From: Allodiplogaster sudhausi
Lineage: Eukaryota; Nematoda; Chromadorea; Rhabditida; Diplogasteridae
DNA length: 64,000 nucleotides
Assembly (NCBI GenBank): GCA_945643635.1
Contig: CALZFC010000035.1
Coordinates: forward strand, 3,736,501-3,800,500
Reading direction: 5' to 3'
Shown one piece after another: positions 49,542 through 62,300 of this stretch; position 1 is the stretch's first letter; each line of letters begins with the position of its first letter. Under the pieces are notes generated by a model. The model searched no databases, was not told the origin of the DNA, and saw nothing but the letters and a program-made list of their open reading frames with translations. Position numbers and translations under genes: made by a program.

Positions 49542-50104
49542 TCACTTCGGGGACTGGGCATTGCTGGCGAAGAACTTGGCCACCTCTTCCTTCGTCACCG
49601 TAATCGAAGAATGGCGAATCGCGTTCAAAAACGAAGCATCGCTCTCGGGATCGACTTAAAGTTGTTATTATTAATATTGTTATTCTCCTCCTTCTAATCA
49701 ATCAATAATGCCATTCAGTTGTACTCCACAAGTTGTCTTTTAAACGGGAAGAGAAATCTGAAGTTGATATTAATAATATATTCAAAGTGCTTATATGAAT
49801 GCGTTGAGCAGGAAATAAATTCCGTATAATCATGCAATTCTATCCAAATTGTGGTACAACTATAATAGTAGATTCTAGTTTACACAACCACCCTGATATT
49901 GGGCCATCCTGGAACCAGATCCGACCCAGATTTGATGTAGAACTTCTGTTTCTTTCTCACTATCCCTACTCTGTTTTCCGAGAGTCAAGCACTCTAGACC
50001 ATACTGGTTTAATTCCTTGGCAATAACTGACCCATGTAGGCTGCGGTGATGCGGAAGGTGTTGTACGTTGGCGAGAAAGAGACATCATTCAAGAAGGAGT
50101 TGCG
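49542..50104 (-). CDS. 3' end of an unknown gene, two exons
   Basis: Exon 50032-50104 (NSFLNDVSFSPTYNTFRITA) ends in phase 1 and joins exon 49542-49654 (VDPESDASFLNAIRHSS, then TVTKEEVAKFFASNAQSPK and a stop). The phase agreement and codon-like composition support a real gene. Upstream exons were not found and I recognise no family. Confidence 0.5.
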
Positions 50105-50735
50105 CTAAAACATATAAAACTTTTAAAAGTTTTTAAAATAGTGAACAGCCGCACATGCAATCTTATCGAAGATGGACGAACGTTAGATGAACAAGAGATG
50201 AACGCAGATATGAAAGATCGTTGAACATTTATATGCTTATACACGGAAGTTCGTCGAACATTTTCGAGCGTTAAACATTTTCGCTCCGCCCTGAGCGATG
50301 GAAGCAGCGATGAACGTTCATCGCTGAAGAAATAGTGTGCAAAAGTAGGAGAGTTTTTGGAGTAATGGGGGAGCATGTTTGTCTGTTTCTCTCCATTGTT
50401 CCACGTTAAAGCTTACTTCTCTGATCGTCGACGAACATTTTTGAAAAAATGATGAACGAACCTTCGTACCAGTGTCGTTCATCATTTTTTCTTATAATAT
50501 TTCGACGCTGATATGTTTTTCTTATTTGTTCTTTTATAAATCAACCGTTTTTATTCGTTTTGGATGCATTACACTTGAAATACTGCACATTGTTTCATGT
50601 TGCTTGGTGGCTTTCGCGGTAAGAAGCTTGGCGCCAAGCTGCTCGATTCTCAAATCTAATCTGCGCTAAAATGTTCTTCTTATTCCTCTTTGTGTTGCTG
50701 TTTTCATTTCTAATTTGATTCTTTCTGGAGTCACA

Positions 50736-51455
50736 GGACTCCTCGGATTCACCGCGTCCTCGTATGATGCAGTGGAAAAGCTGCACGGAGAGCGGGCGCG
50801 ACAGCGGCGCCAAGCAGTCTTCGCATCCTGGGCGACCTTCTTGCAGTCGACGAGAAGGTTTGCTACAGCAATTTTTTGCAAGTACTTTATTATTCCAATT
50901 TAGTGTGCTTTTAGGACTAAGCCTTAAGGCAAAGAGATGTTTGCTTTAAAAAAGTCCTTCTTATTCATTTCTTTGTTACGTAGTTGGACATTTTTAATTT
51001 GATGATTTATCGAGGACTCCGCATATTCACCGCGCCCATGAGCTCCATGTATGGCACAGTGGACCTGATGCGACAGCGGCGCCAAGCGGTCCGCATAGCG
51101 CTCTTGTAATCGACGAGAAGGTTTGCAACACTCATTCTTTTTTAAACAACTGTTTCAATGATATTGTAAATCCTTTCGCTGTGCTGTCCTATTCCAAGCT
51201 TGTTAGAAGGTAGATATGCTTTTCTTATATTTAGATTGTTTTCTTCAATTTTCAAGCGTGAATTGGTGTTCGTGGTCTTAATATGAGAATATACCTTTAG
51301 TAATGAATTCCTTATCAGGACAGTGCCTTATTTTACGAGTTCTTACTGAATTTCAGTTTTGTGATGTTGGACAACCGTGCCAAGCAGTCGTCGCCATCAC
51401 ATCCGCAAGCGAACCACTCGTTCGACCCCAAACTGCTTAAGCTTCATGTGAAGGT
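50736..51455. repeat. Repeated exon-like blocks upstream of the Myb/SANT gene
   Basis: 50736-50862 and 51013-51122 are imperfect copies that both contain GCGACAGCGGCGCCAAGC and end CGACGAGAAGGTTTGC. A third, more distant block at 51358-51453 shares GCCAAGCAGTCGTCGCCATC. Copy 1 begins after a CAG acceptor and reads DSSDSPRPRMMQWKS. They may be duplicated or decayed 5' exons. Confidence 0.4.
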
Positions 51456-52115
51456 GTCTTGCTTTCTTTTTAAATGGTACCTAGAAGTTTTAAGGTTATA
51501 TTTTTATGGTTTTCTTTCTCACACTGATTATACTAAAGTGATTCATTCGGATGGTGTTCAATTCAAGCTAAATAGCTAATATACTGTGTTTCAGCGATGG
51601 CATTGACGTGGAATGGTTGGCATTCGCCAACAGTCGGACAACAAGCTGGACGCGCTGCTTCTCCTTCTGTATTCGTCGCCCTCCCCCACGGCTGCCTTCG
51701 ACGCTTGACTGTTCACAGGTTTGGCTAATCTAATTAAATCTCTTTTTTAAGGATTTAGGGTACGAGTTGGCCATGCAAGTTGTCATTCAAAGATGTCATA
51801 CATCAAGGCGCACTTCTTCTTCTGTGGCGCCGGCGCCAGAGAAATATTTATGTTAATATTCTGCAGGGAGTGATGCTGACGAATGCAAATGTTCTACGTT
51901 GTATTGAGTATAAAGGTGATGCATTGTGTTCATGGTGTTGAGGCGGATACGGTGCAAAGCTACCGTATTAATTACTTGCAATTAGTTTCAAAATCTAAGA
52001 CCTTTATTCGCACTTGGTTTGTTGCGCATCATGTTTGTATCAGCCTGTTCGAATATGTGTTTTTAGGGATGTTCTTGTTCTAATTTATGGTTTTTTTCGA
52101 GGCAATAACTGGAGT

Positions 52116-53683
52116 ATGGCCACAACCTACATCACTCGCGAGCAGAAGCGATTCCTCATCAGGGAAGTGCTCGAGCGGCGCGATATTCTCATCGACCACA
52201 ACGGATCGCGCAACCCCGACGCGAATTCCCGAAGGAGGAAGGCGACAAAAGAAGTACTGGCCCTCGCTCGCATCGAATTCGAGTTAGCTCTGCTCGTATT
52301 TTGTTTAACAGAATTGCGAGTGACAACCGAAGTCTGTCCATTTCTAGTCGCGAATTCTCCGACCATCAAATAAGGAAGGTGATCACGGAGGCCTCCTCGC
52401 TCGCTAGGAACAATTGTGCAAGGCGTACGAGGTTCCTAATTATTTTTGTTTGTTTTTTTCAAGCCAGCGCTGTGTTTGTAAATATTGACTGGGAAAAATC
52501 TGGTTATGAACTGTACTGCTTGTGGTCTGTGGTCCCCAAGTAGGTTGGCACCGCCTTCTATCTTAGTTGATCACAGGATCGCATTCTGATCCTCCTGAAA
52601 AGGAAGCTGTGCAAAAGTATATACTTCGATGCTTGCAAGTTGTGCCTGTTTAGATACATGAATGCGACGGGTGGTGGTTACGACAGCCAAGAAGAAGAAG
52701 AGATTCAAGTGGAAGAGAAGGAGTTGAACGAGCTGGCGGTCGACTTCGAGGCGGTCTACGGCAAAACTCCCGGATACCGCGGAATCGTGCCTGGAGGCGG
52801 AAACGAATCTTCAGTTCTTCCGGTTTGTCAACGTTTGCAAGGCCTTTTGGACATTTTTCTATGATTTCTTTAAGAATCGTGTTATCAAAAAGGAGCCAGG
52901 CGAAGGTCGAGAGCGGGAGCGGGCGAGTTTGAAGAAGGAAGTCATCGTTATAAGTGAGGTCTGTTACCTTTTATAACGGTTTTTAATGTACTCAATTTAT
53001 GAAGTCAATAGGACTCGCTATTTCCCTGTAGCTCTTTTGGATTCCATTCCTTGTGAATGTGATTTGTAATGAATGATTACATCATCTTTTCAGGAGGGCG
53101 ATGATGACTTCATTCCTCCCCGCGCTCTTCTGTCTGCTGACAATGAGAAGGAGGTACATATAGCCGCTCACTTTTTATATTCTGTATTACTTTCATGCTG
53201 ATTATTGATTTTTTTAAGGTTGGCCGTCGCCAACTCCCGGACTCACAGCTTCGACTGATGCACGCAGAAGTGTTGAAGGTAACAACCATTGGTTTTTTAT
53301 TTAATTATTTGAGTTACAACTATTCCTTTTTTAAGCTTTTATCGTTCCTTATCAGTTTTTACTTTGTTTTTCTTTTAATTTTACAACTTATTACTTCTTT
53401 AGTAAGTTTTAATCCTTTTCAGTCCTAACTTACAATTAGAACTTACAATTAGTTTGGTTCAGAGGCTGCCAAAACTGGTATTGCATTGCAGGCGCAAATG
53501 AACGCAACGAAGAAGCAAGAGGAAGTGTTCTCCGCCATGGCCGTGCTCATCCGCAACACGAATGAACTGGTCGAGCAGACTCTCGCGCGTGTTTCTGGAC
53601 AGCAAGTGAATGCTGGAGCATTCACCACTCCTGCCCTGCCACAGCCAAGTGGAACTTTGTCCTCTCGGTCGAGTCAGCTGTAG
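52116..53683 (+). CDS. Myb/SANT-like protein of a PIF/Harbinger element
   Basis: Starts MATTYITREQKRFLIREVLE, the first helix of a Myb/SANT-like DNA-binding domain. A possible frame change or very short intron near 52270 precedes RSLSISSREFSDHQIRK. The next exon has ATGGGYDSQEEEEIQVEEKE and FEAVYGKTPGYRGIVPGG, the TGGG-acidic segment seen in these proteins. Further exons: 53094-53152 (EGDDDFIPPRALLSADN), 53220-53278 (RRQLPDSQLRLMHAEVLK) and 53492-53683 (coiled NATKKQEEVFSAMAVLIRNT to the stop). In PIF/Harbinger elements such a protein acts with the transposase for nuclear import and end binding. The transposase remnant lies convergent at 54082-55191. Confidence 0.65.
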
Positions 53684-54081
53684 CTCCGTTGTTTTTTATT
53701 TGTTATTCCTGAAAGATTATAGCAGAGTGTTCTTTTGCAGAGTGATTAGATTTTATCATTCTTTAATTCACATATAATCAGAGCACTATCAGAATCTTTA
53801 CAGGTTAACAGTTGTTGTTATTTTTGTTTGTTCTAATGACTTTAACCATTTGTTGGGGTTTTCAGTGTTAACTGATAAAGAAAACTTTTCTATTTCAATC
53901 GTTCAGTTAATCATGGAGAAACGCATTCCTCATGGTTACTGTAGGTATACAACTACCGTAGTCATGTTCAATATGTTCAAATGAACATGTTGCTTTTCTC
54001 TCTCTTTATTTGCTGATTAGCAACACTCAGTGTAGCAGAAACAACTAATAAAATAAGACTATATCATTTATAACAGGCGAC

Positions 54082-55191
54082 TTAAATGTAAGCAATCATG
54101 TGGGCTCGAGGATCGGCGCCGTTGGCTGGAAGAGGCATTCTTGCAATGCGGTTGGTTCCAACGGCGCATCCACCAGTGCGCAGCTCGATGACCATGTTGT
54201 GCATGACGCAGCATGCCATGATTATCTTAGCGGCCTTTTCGGGTTCCATCCTTATCTCCGACTGAAGAATAGCGAATCTTTTCTTAAGAATACCGATGAC
54301 CTGCTCCACATGGACTCTGGTGGTACGGTGTGCAGAGTTAAAATCCTCTTCCTGGGGTGTTTGGGGATTTCTTAGGGGTGTGACGACGTGCTGGCCATTC
54401 GCGAATCCTTTGTCGCCAAGTAGCACGAACCCCTGCGGAATGGACCCGAGGAAATGGCCTGGCCGAGTGCGGAATGGCGGAGGATGAAGGAGTCGTGCGC
54501 ACTGCCAGGCCAGTTGGCATTGGCGAAGACGGCCGTAAGCATCAACGGCGAGGAGGAGATTGATGGCCGGGTACCCCTTGCGACAGCGGAACTGCCCAGT
54601 AGATGAACGCGGCGCGCGTATCCGGATCAGCGTGCCGTCAATGATGCCGATGACGTCTTCAAGAGGGATCTTTATACACTGCGCCTATCACTTAACGGGC
54701 AGAACTAACTAATAAAGGGCCCTCTACAGCTGTAGGCATCGGCGGCGCCTCGACAGTAGGCCAACGAGGACGCGAGGAAGCGGATGTACCTATCTCGCAG
54801 GGCCAGAACACCATCGATGAACCGCCACAGACAGTTATCTGCCGTGGATTCGCAGAGACCAAAGGCATCACTCAGCACGATGAAAGGCGCATTCGTGAGG
54901 ATGTAGCGGAGGCCGAGGAGAGTCTACAAACTTGCTGAATACCAATCCATCTTATGTTACTTGCTCATTTACTTGGTTCTCAGGAGAAATTGTCCATTCG
55001 CCTTGCATGTTCCTGTTGAGATGTTGTCCAAGTAGACCGACTAGTACATCGATGTTTGCGGGCGAGAGTCGGTATCGTCTCTCGAAGAGTCCTTCATTTG
55101 CCAAGCAAAATGCAATGTGGTGTTGACGCTCATATTGGAGATTGGGATGGCGATGGTTGTTGCCAGCGGGTGGAAAGAAAAAGAAAGCCAT
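54082..55191 (-). pseudogene. PIF/Harbinger transposase, frameshifted
   Basis: Exon 54973-55191 (RRYRLSPANIDVLVGLLGQH), exon starting 54923 (LRYILTNAPFIVLSDAFGLC, ALRDRYIRF), then IPLEDVIGIIDGTLIRIRAP, which holds the first catalytic Asp. The second Asp is in NWPGSAHDSFILRHSALG, in a shifted frame. The third residue is the Glu of RVHVEQVIGILKKRF after GFVLLGDKGF. The frame changes twice, near 54530 and near 54450, so the DDE core is not continuous. The domain order is that of HARBI1/DDE_4 transposases. Together with the Myb/SANT gene this is a decayed two-gene element; I could not fix its ends, though GTCGACGAACAT occurs near 50427 and, inverted, near 55362. Confidence 0.8.
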
Positions 55192-55800
55192 TCCAAACTG
55201 CAAAAAAATGTACAAGAAAAACTCATATAGATCAGATAGATGTCCTTTTCTATCATCAAAATCACAATTATATAGGCTAGAAATGTGTGTGTTAGAATTT
55301 TTGGGAAGCTGCGACGAACTTTGGGGATAGAACAACGAGCGCTGAGCGCTCTTTATCATGTTCGTCGACCGCTCAAAGCTACTTCGACCAAGATTACATG
55401 TGCGGCAGTATTTATGTTTAATTATACTCTTAAATTATTATTATTATTATTATTATCATCTCAAACATTGCCACGAATATATAGAAGAATATGAACAGCT
55501 ACTACTTTAGAAAACCAAACAAATTTTTTAAGCTCATTTATAGAGAGCTAAACACGCAGTTGGGAAGGGAAAATGATTCAGGTAAATTCAAAATTAATTG
55601 GAATTAAATATTAAAATACATTCAAAATTGATTTGGAATTTATTAATTAATTAATGTCCAACCAGGTCGGTAAGAGTCATCGCATCCGCCACAGTGAGAG
55701 CCGCCGAGTTATCAACATTCTAAAGAGAGGTCAATTCTGTTAACATTTTAAAATAAGTTTTAAAAGTTTAGCTTCTTTTATTTCCTGTCGTTTGACTGTG

Positions 55801-55888
55801 AACCAAATAAGTGAAACCTGCTGAAAATAAAACCAAATAAGTGAAACCTGCTGAAAATAAAACCAAATAAGTAAAACCTGCTGAAAAA
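55801..55888. repeat. 30-base tandem repeat, three copies
   Basis: ACCAAATAAGTGAAACCTGC then TGAAAATAAA, three copies. Confidence 0.85.
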
Positions 55889-56018
55889 AAAATTATAGAA
55901 AAACAAATTGATCACCCGCTCCGACCACGCCTGGTGACTTTTGTATTTAGTCTTTAAACTTCAAGGACCATAGGCACAATTCAAGATTTTTTTCGATTAT
56001 AAAAAGGCATTTTGAAAG

Positions 56019-56292
56019 TGTTTGGATCCCAAGACGAAGAACAAGCTTCTGAAAGACTTGCAAGCACTTCTTGGCCGCCGAAAGTCGCTGCATGAGTGGA
56101 AGTGTCGAGACGTCGACACTTTTGGTCACGACCAGAATGGAAGGCAGCTGGTCCGAACATACGAGTGGAGTGAAATGGCAGATGATGTCATCTTGGAAGG
56201 GGAGAAACTGTTCGAGGCCGGCCTGAGGCAGTTGTCGTTCGACCACGCGCAGAGAATAAGCCTGACAAATTGGCAAATTGCCAACTATCCAC
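56019..56292 (+). CDS. Candidate single exon, unknown protein
   Basis: Open frame of about 91 codons after an AAAG acceptor, ending at a GTAAGC donor. It includes KLLKDLQALLGRRKSLHEWK, FGHDQNGRQLVRTYEWSEMA and LEGEKLFEAGLRQLSFDHAQ. Charged and helical with coding-like composition. No partner exon on the plus strand was identified, and I recognise no family. Confidence 0.4.
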
Positions 56293-56523
56293 GTAAGCAT
56301 TTATTAATTATTTATCTTTATTATAAAAAGAGATCACACATTCTCCTTTTGTTGTATTAAAAAATATAGGTCTTTGGTTAATTGACATGTGCGCTGAAGA
56401 AAATAGTCATCCTTGGCGCTGTTTGCAAATAAGAAAATAAGAAAAATACTTTATAATCATATTCTCATTTAGCTTTCTTTCAACAACATCTAATATATAT
56501 TTTATTTTTTTGCAAAAAAAAAG

Positions 56524-59351
56524 CTAATCGTCAAACAGCAAACGAACCGTTAATCCGTGGCGCTTGCAGAACTCGGCCAGGAACGCAGCGGGCTCGCCGG
56601 GAGTGCGAGGCAGCCACGAACCCGAGGACTTGTCGATATTGGGCACGTCGTAGAATCTTGTGCACTTCTTACTGCACACCAGCTGAACAGAACAAAAACA
56701 ATTATTATTGATACAGTCATTTATTAAAGGAGCCAAAAACTCGATTACTCAAATTTAAGGTCCTTCTCCCATGATAGCCGCTAAAAAAAGTGCAAGTGAT
56801 AACAAAAATTTTAACTGAAAAAAATTTCGACCTGATGAGAGCTGAATGATTTCTTATTCTTTTGCTTCTTCCAGAATTCACGGAGTGCTTCGAGATTGCC
56901 GAGAATTGTCGTAGCCGAACTAAAGTATAAAAAAAAGTTTCCACATATCAACCTACGATAATTTATTTTAGCTTTCTTATGTATTTGATAAGAGTCTTGA
57001 CGACAAATACTTTAGCACTAATACTTCACTAGTCACTTTATTTTTAGTACTAAAAACGCTATACAGCATGAACTATGTGCCATAATACTTTACTAGACTG
57101 TCTATATTTCTTTTAATATTCACCAAATATTAGCTTAAGGAGCGATATATAAATAAGTAAAAACATTAATTGGAGTAAAACTACAACTTACTAATCATGG
57201 TGGAAAAAAGCGCGGAACTTTGAAAACTCTTCCGCCTTCGCACGCTTCTCGGGGTTCTTCGCCACAATCGACAGGAGATTCTGTAAATCGCAAAAGATAG
57301 GAATTGTAAGAAAACTTCAAATGAAAATCTTGCTAATATAGGAATTAGAATAAAATTTCCAATGAAAATGCCGCCAAGAAATGGGAACTAAATAAGTTAA
57401 CCTTATGGCCAATTGTAAGGGACACAGCGCTCGGGAAGAATCCAAGAAACTGTTCGAGTCTCCAGATAAGCATCGTGGCCATTCTAAATCAGATGATTTT
57501 TTTTTTCGAATTAAAAAAATACACGCATCACTCATTTGATTCTTTTAATATATAGTCGGAAAAATGAAAATTAAAATAAATAAACTTACTCATTGTTGTT
57601 TCGAAGGACAAAACGCCGGAAGTCGTCGAATTCTCTCGCACTCTTCAACAAGTCAGTCGGCACAATCGAAAGGAGATCCTGCAATCAGGAAAATGAGAAT
57701 TAAAAAAAATTGCTTCTCTCTTTTACTCTCTCTCTCTCTCACTCCCTAACCCTCTCTTTCTCTCACCCTCTCTCTCTCCCTCGTTTTCTCTTTCTCTTTC
57801 TCCTTTCTCTTTCTCTCTCTCTCCTCTCTCTATCACTAACCTGTTCGGCCGCCTTCCCCAATTCTTGCAGCAGAGCCTGGTAGAGCAAGTTGCGAACAGC
57901 CCTTGCAGCTCCATCGATCGGTTTGGAAGCGATGAGGAATCTGTGAAAGAGTGAGCGTTCGAAAAGGATTAAGAATAGGAGAGAGAGAAAGTAGCAGAGA
58001 GAAAGATACAGAGAGAGAGAGAGAGACGGGAGAGAGAGAGAGAGAGATGAATAGTCACTATAAGCTTTAAAATAACAGATTCATGGCATAAGCAAATCTG
58101 AGAACCCTGTTTCAAAATCCGAACACGGCTTTTCCATAAAAGACGGCCCCAACACAAATACGGTTTTTTCCATATAATACGGCATAACCAAACACGGCTT
58201 TTCTATAAAATACGGCCCCAACTCAAATACGGCTTTTCCATAATATACGGCTCGCATCCCCTAATGACCTCTCTGAGCTGGTGCGTCTACTGGTGTTCGG
58301 CTTACACAGCGCGATGCGCTCAAATGCGACGTGCGCCCAGAAGATGAGGCCCACCTACGAGGAAACAATTAAAAGTTTTTTTTTTTTTTAATTTGAAATT
58401 TATCTTTCTACCAATCATATATGGCTATACTTGTCGTTATCATTTTCACCATAAACACGTAATTTTTATCGTACTTATAAAAAAAAAAGACTATTAGAGG
58501 AAACAATTTTTTCTCTCCAAATACTCTCGGGGAAAGGTAGAGATTTTTTTTAAATAAAGATAAAAGACTTATTAATAAATAAATAAAATAAATTACCGTA
58601 GCCGTGTTCGTCGAGCCTGCCAGTTTGATGCAGGCGCTTCCTTGGCTGTTCACAATGGACAGTGTAGTAACCAGCTGAGCCAGATGGCACGGTGTCGACT
58701 TCCATTCCTGAACCAGGGAAAAAAGCCACTGTCGAGGACTCCAGAAGGGTAGGGAATGAGGTATTGGACCCGGAAACCAGGGTTGGTTTGCTGCTTCTGC
58801 CCAAATGTACCTCAAAAACCCGGAAACCAGGGTTGGTTTGCTGCTTCTGCCCAAATGTACCTCAAAAACCCGGAAACCAGGGTTGGTTTGCTGCTTCTGC
58901 CCAAATGTACCTCAAAAACCCGGAAACCAGGGTCCGTTTGCTGCTTCTGCCCAAATGTACCTCAAAAACCCGGAAACCAGGGTTGGTTTGCTGCTTCTGC
59001 CCAAATGTACCTCAAAAACCCGGAAACCAGGGTTGGTTTGCTGCTTCTGCAGAAATGTACCTCAAAAACATGGTGAGGTAGGGTCTTGTGGAGGCCCAAA
59101 ATCAGGGTGGGTCTGTCAAATTAACAGTATGTTCTTCCCCCATTCCTGAACAAAAGATTCTAGCTTAAATCGTAAATCTCAACCATGTTGATCAATAAGC
59201 TGGCAAAAAAAGATCTCTGAACCACTAGTCCAGCCTGATTCTCAGGGTAGACAAAAATCACTTTTATAAAGCCCAAACATAAGCAGATTGGCTTGTCCGG
59301 GGTATTTTCCCCAGACAAGCCAATCTGCTTGAGTTTCGCGTGATTTTAGTT

Positions 59352-59395
<44 letters not shown>

Positions 59396-62300
59396 AAGGA
59401 GACAGAGGGACTAACCCGCTCGAGAGTGTTGAATCCGGCGGCGCCGAGGTCGCCCATCATGAGATCGACACCGGCCGGTTGCTCCGAGTGCACGAATTTC
59501 TGAAGATAATTTGCAAATAAAAATATATTCTACTCGACTAAATAGGCATGGTTCTTTGCGTTAGAGAAAAAAATAGGAAAAAAAGAAAAAAAAAAGTTGA
59601 CCAAATTTCTATAAACTGACAGCAAAGTTTTTGAGCTCTTCCGGCCGCAGCAGCTCGTCCCACTGATCATGATCCACGTCGTGCTTGTAGTCGAGAATCC
59701 GCTTGTTCTTGGGCGCACGCAGCCACTTGTCACTCGACGCCTTTGTTCGATCTGAAACAATAATTAAATTTTAAAAAAATAAACATTTTTCCTTAATTTA
59801 ACAATATTAAAGCACTATTTTAAAAAATCAAATACTACATCTCTTTGTGGTGGTTTAAACGCAAGTTCTTGAAACGACAGTTAGGAGCCAGCCAATATAT
59901 ACATATTTTTTAAAGAATAAATAAAAGATATATTAAAGGAGCAGTTCACTGAATACCTAACATATGGTTTTATTGATGTGGATCTATTAGCATCAGTCGA
60001 AAACGTACTTCTGGAAATTTTGAACCCTTTTTGTCGACTCATTACAAAGTTAGAAGCACGCAAAATATGGCTGGGCCAAAATTTTGTAATGTAGCTGTTA
60101 GCCACCCTCCTATTTCACACGCTCTCTAACCCGCAAAAGGGCCAAAAATTTGAGGGCGCGCGTTCAAAATGGCCCCAATATACTACTGTAACATCATTCA
60201 GTGCATGGTTTCTTTAAATCCTAAATGGAAAAAAAGATGTAGCCATCATAAAAACTATTTAAACCACGTAAACAGAATTTAAGAAGTTCGGCGAGAAGAA
60301 AAGAAGCTAGCTACTGACAGGTGGTCTTCCGCGGCCAATCGCGTTGTAGTAGCCCTTTCGCCAAAGCAAATAATCGGAGAAAGCGGGTTGCAAGGCAGGA
60401 ATCTGGATAGTGGAAGAAATTACGCCAATGAATAAGACAAATTCGTAACGCAGTATTTTTTTTATAATACTACAGAATACGGTGTATGTATCATTTTGTA
60501 AAAAAAAAAGAAAAAAATCATAATAAAAAGCATACTTTTTCGTTAAAAAAATTATCGATAGCCAACTTCGGCAAACGTGAAAATGGGCGCATCTCGCGTG
60601 GAATTCACTGGCACCCTAGAGGGGTCAAGCGGGCGTTTGGCCTGCAATTGATTATTATTAATCGTTAAGCATGTCTGTGATTCATAATGAGCCATTCTAA
60701 CAAAATAGACTCGCACTAAAAAGCGAGACAACTTTCTGTGCAACTTCCCAAGTATTATAAATTGTATAGTATTCAACAATATAATTGATTAACATAATTA
60801 ATAATTATAATTAATATAAATCCCTTCCATGTACCAACTAGAGCAGTGCTTCTCGTCTCCTTGGTCAGCATAAAGTCGAAGATTGAATCGATCGCGGCAG
60901 CCTGCATTCCGGTTCTCGTACAGAAGAGCACCTTTAATAAGGAATGTGTTTTTTTATTCTTCAAAATGATTATTCATATTAAACAAAAAGATAAATAAAG
61001 TACATCCTTTATATCATTTACATAATACAGCTCGATCTTTTTTTGAAGTTATCGAACAAATAGTTTTCTCTTTAATTCCCTAAATCGATGACCGTATGCT
61101 TTTGAAAGCGGCGCTCTTCAAAATGGGCCTGATTTCTGATACTCATATAATATAAATAAATACGTCAATATTATTTCTTGCTGTTGTAATTCAGCAAGAT
61201 ATACAAACATTTATGAACAACGAGGGATATCATGATTATGGTCCCTGGAAACCTAAATTAGGTATGAAATGCTTCAAATTAGGCTGGAGTTTCGACTCGA
61301 GCCTAATAAGGCTCATTCTGAAAAGCCAGAGCTGGAAAGACTGGAAATTGCTAACCTTGTCGAGAGGCGAATGCGGATTCTGTCGGTTGATTCTCTCGCG
61401 CACTTCATCCTTGTCCATGGCGTACATCTTCTATAAAGGAAAAAAAAAAATTTTTTTCTAATTAGGGCATTTATATAAAAGATTTTCTTTTGCGTTCTTA
61501 CGTAAAACAAATTTCAACTTCGTAGACCTTCTGCAACATAAAAATGGGAGTAATGTTAATGTAGCCCTCCATCATTCATAAACACAAAGCTGCAGTTACT
61601 ACGATTCAAAGGGTGAAATGATGTACCCTTTAAGGGACCGCCATAAAATGTGAACAAAGGCTTTTCGAATGGACTTGTACTATTTGTCTAGAAAATGGTT
61701 AAAGTTCATGGCAAAATTCAAAAGAAAAACCGCGAACAAAGTAGTAAACGGGCTATGCCGCATACCAGAAAATATTCTTAATCATTTCGTCATCACAAAG
61801 TTTACTTCAGAAACCCGAAGACAATTGCCTTCATGAATGGTATTTTCAGGCAACATTTCGATGTTCAAAGGAAACTTTCTATTAGTTAAGCTCCTTTATG
61901 GAAATCTGACTCTTATACACCATCGAATGCCTGCCGATATATGTTTCGCACGAAATTTACTTCAGGCTATTGACCGTGTAATTACTTGAGTTACAGCCGG
62001 TCTTTAGTCAGAAATTAAATAACAAATATGAGAAAACTATTTACCTTCTTCAAGTCAAAAATCTTGCGAATCTTCCTCGCGTTACACCAATCCTCGTCAA
62101 CCAGTGAATCGGCCTGGAAGATGGAGTCCATTTCCAGGAACAATATCACGAATGCATTTTCTCTCTCTGTTCTTAAAAAAACAAAGCTTTAAAATAAAAT
62201 ATAAAAAAAAAATTAACTTCGAAAACTACCGTAATTCAGCTCATGGAACAATATTACGTTGTTGAACGTAGAATATAAAGATTAACTCGAGGCTTTAGCT

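Noticed and set aside
50427..55362. GTCGACGAACAT as terminal inverted repeats of the Harbinger element
   Set aside because: A 12-base inverted match flanks the gene pair, but there is no TWA duplication or extended similarity, and the motif also recurs in partial form nearby (for example GTTCGTCGAACATT at 50250).
58692..59149. Long plus-strand frames with a 50-residue repeat (MYLKNPETRVGLLLLPKC type)
   Set aside because: They are translations of the 50-base minisatellite in an intron of the minus-strand CMTR1-like gene; no splice sites or homology support coding.
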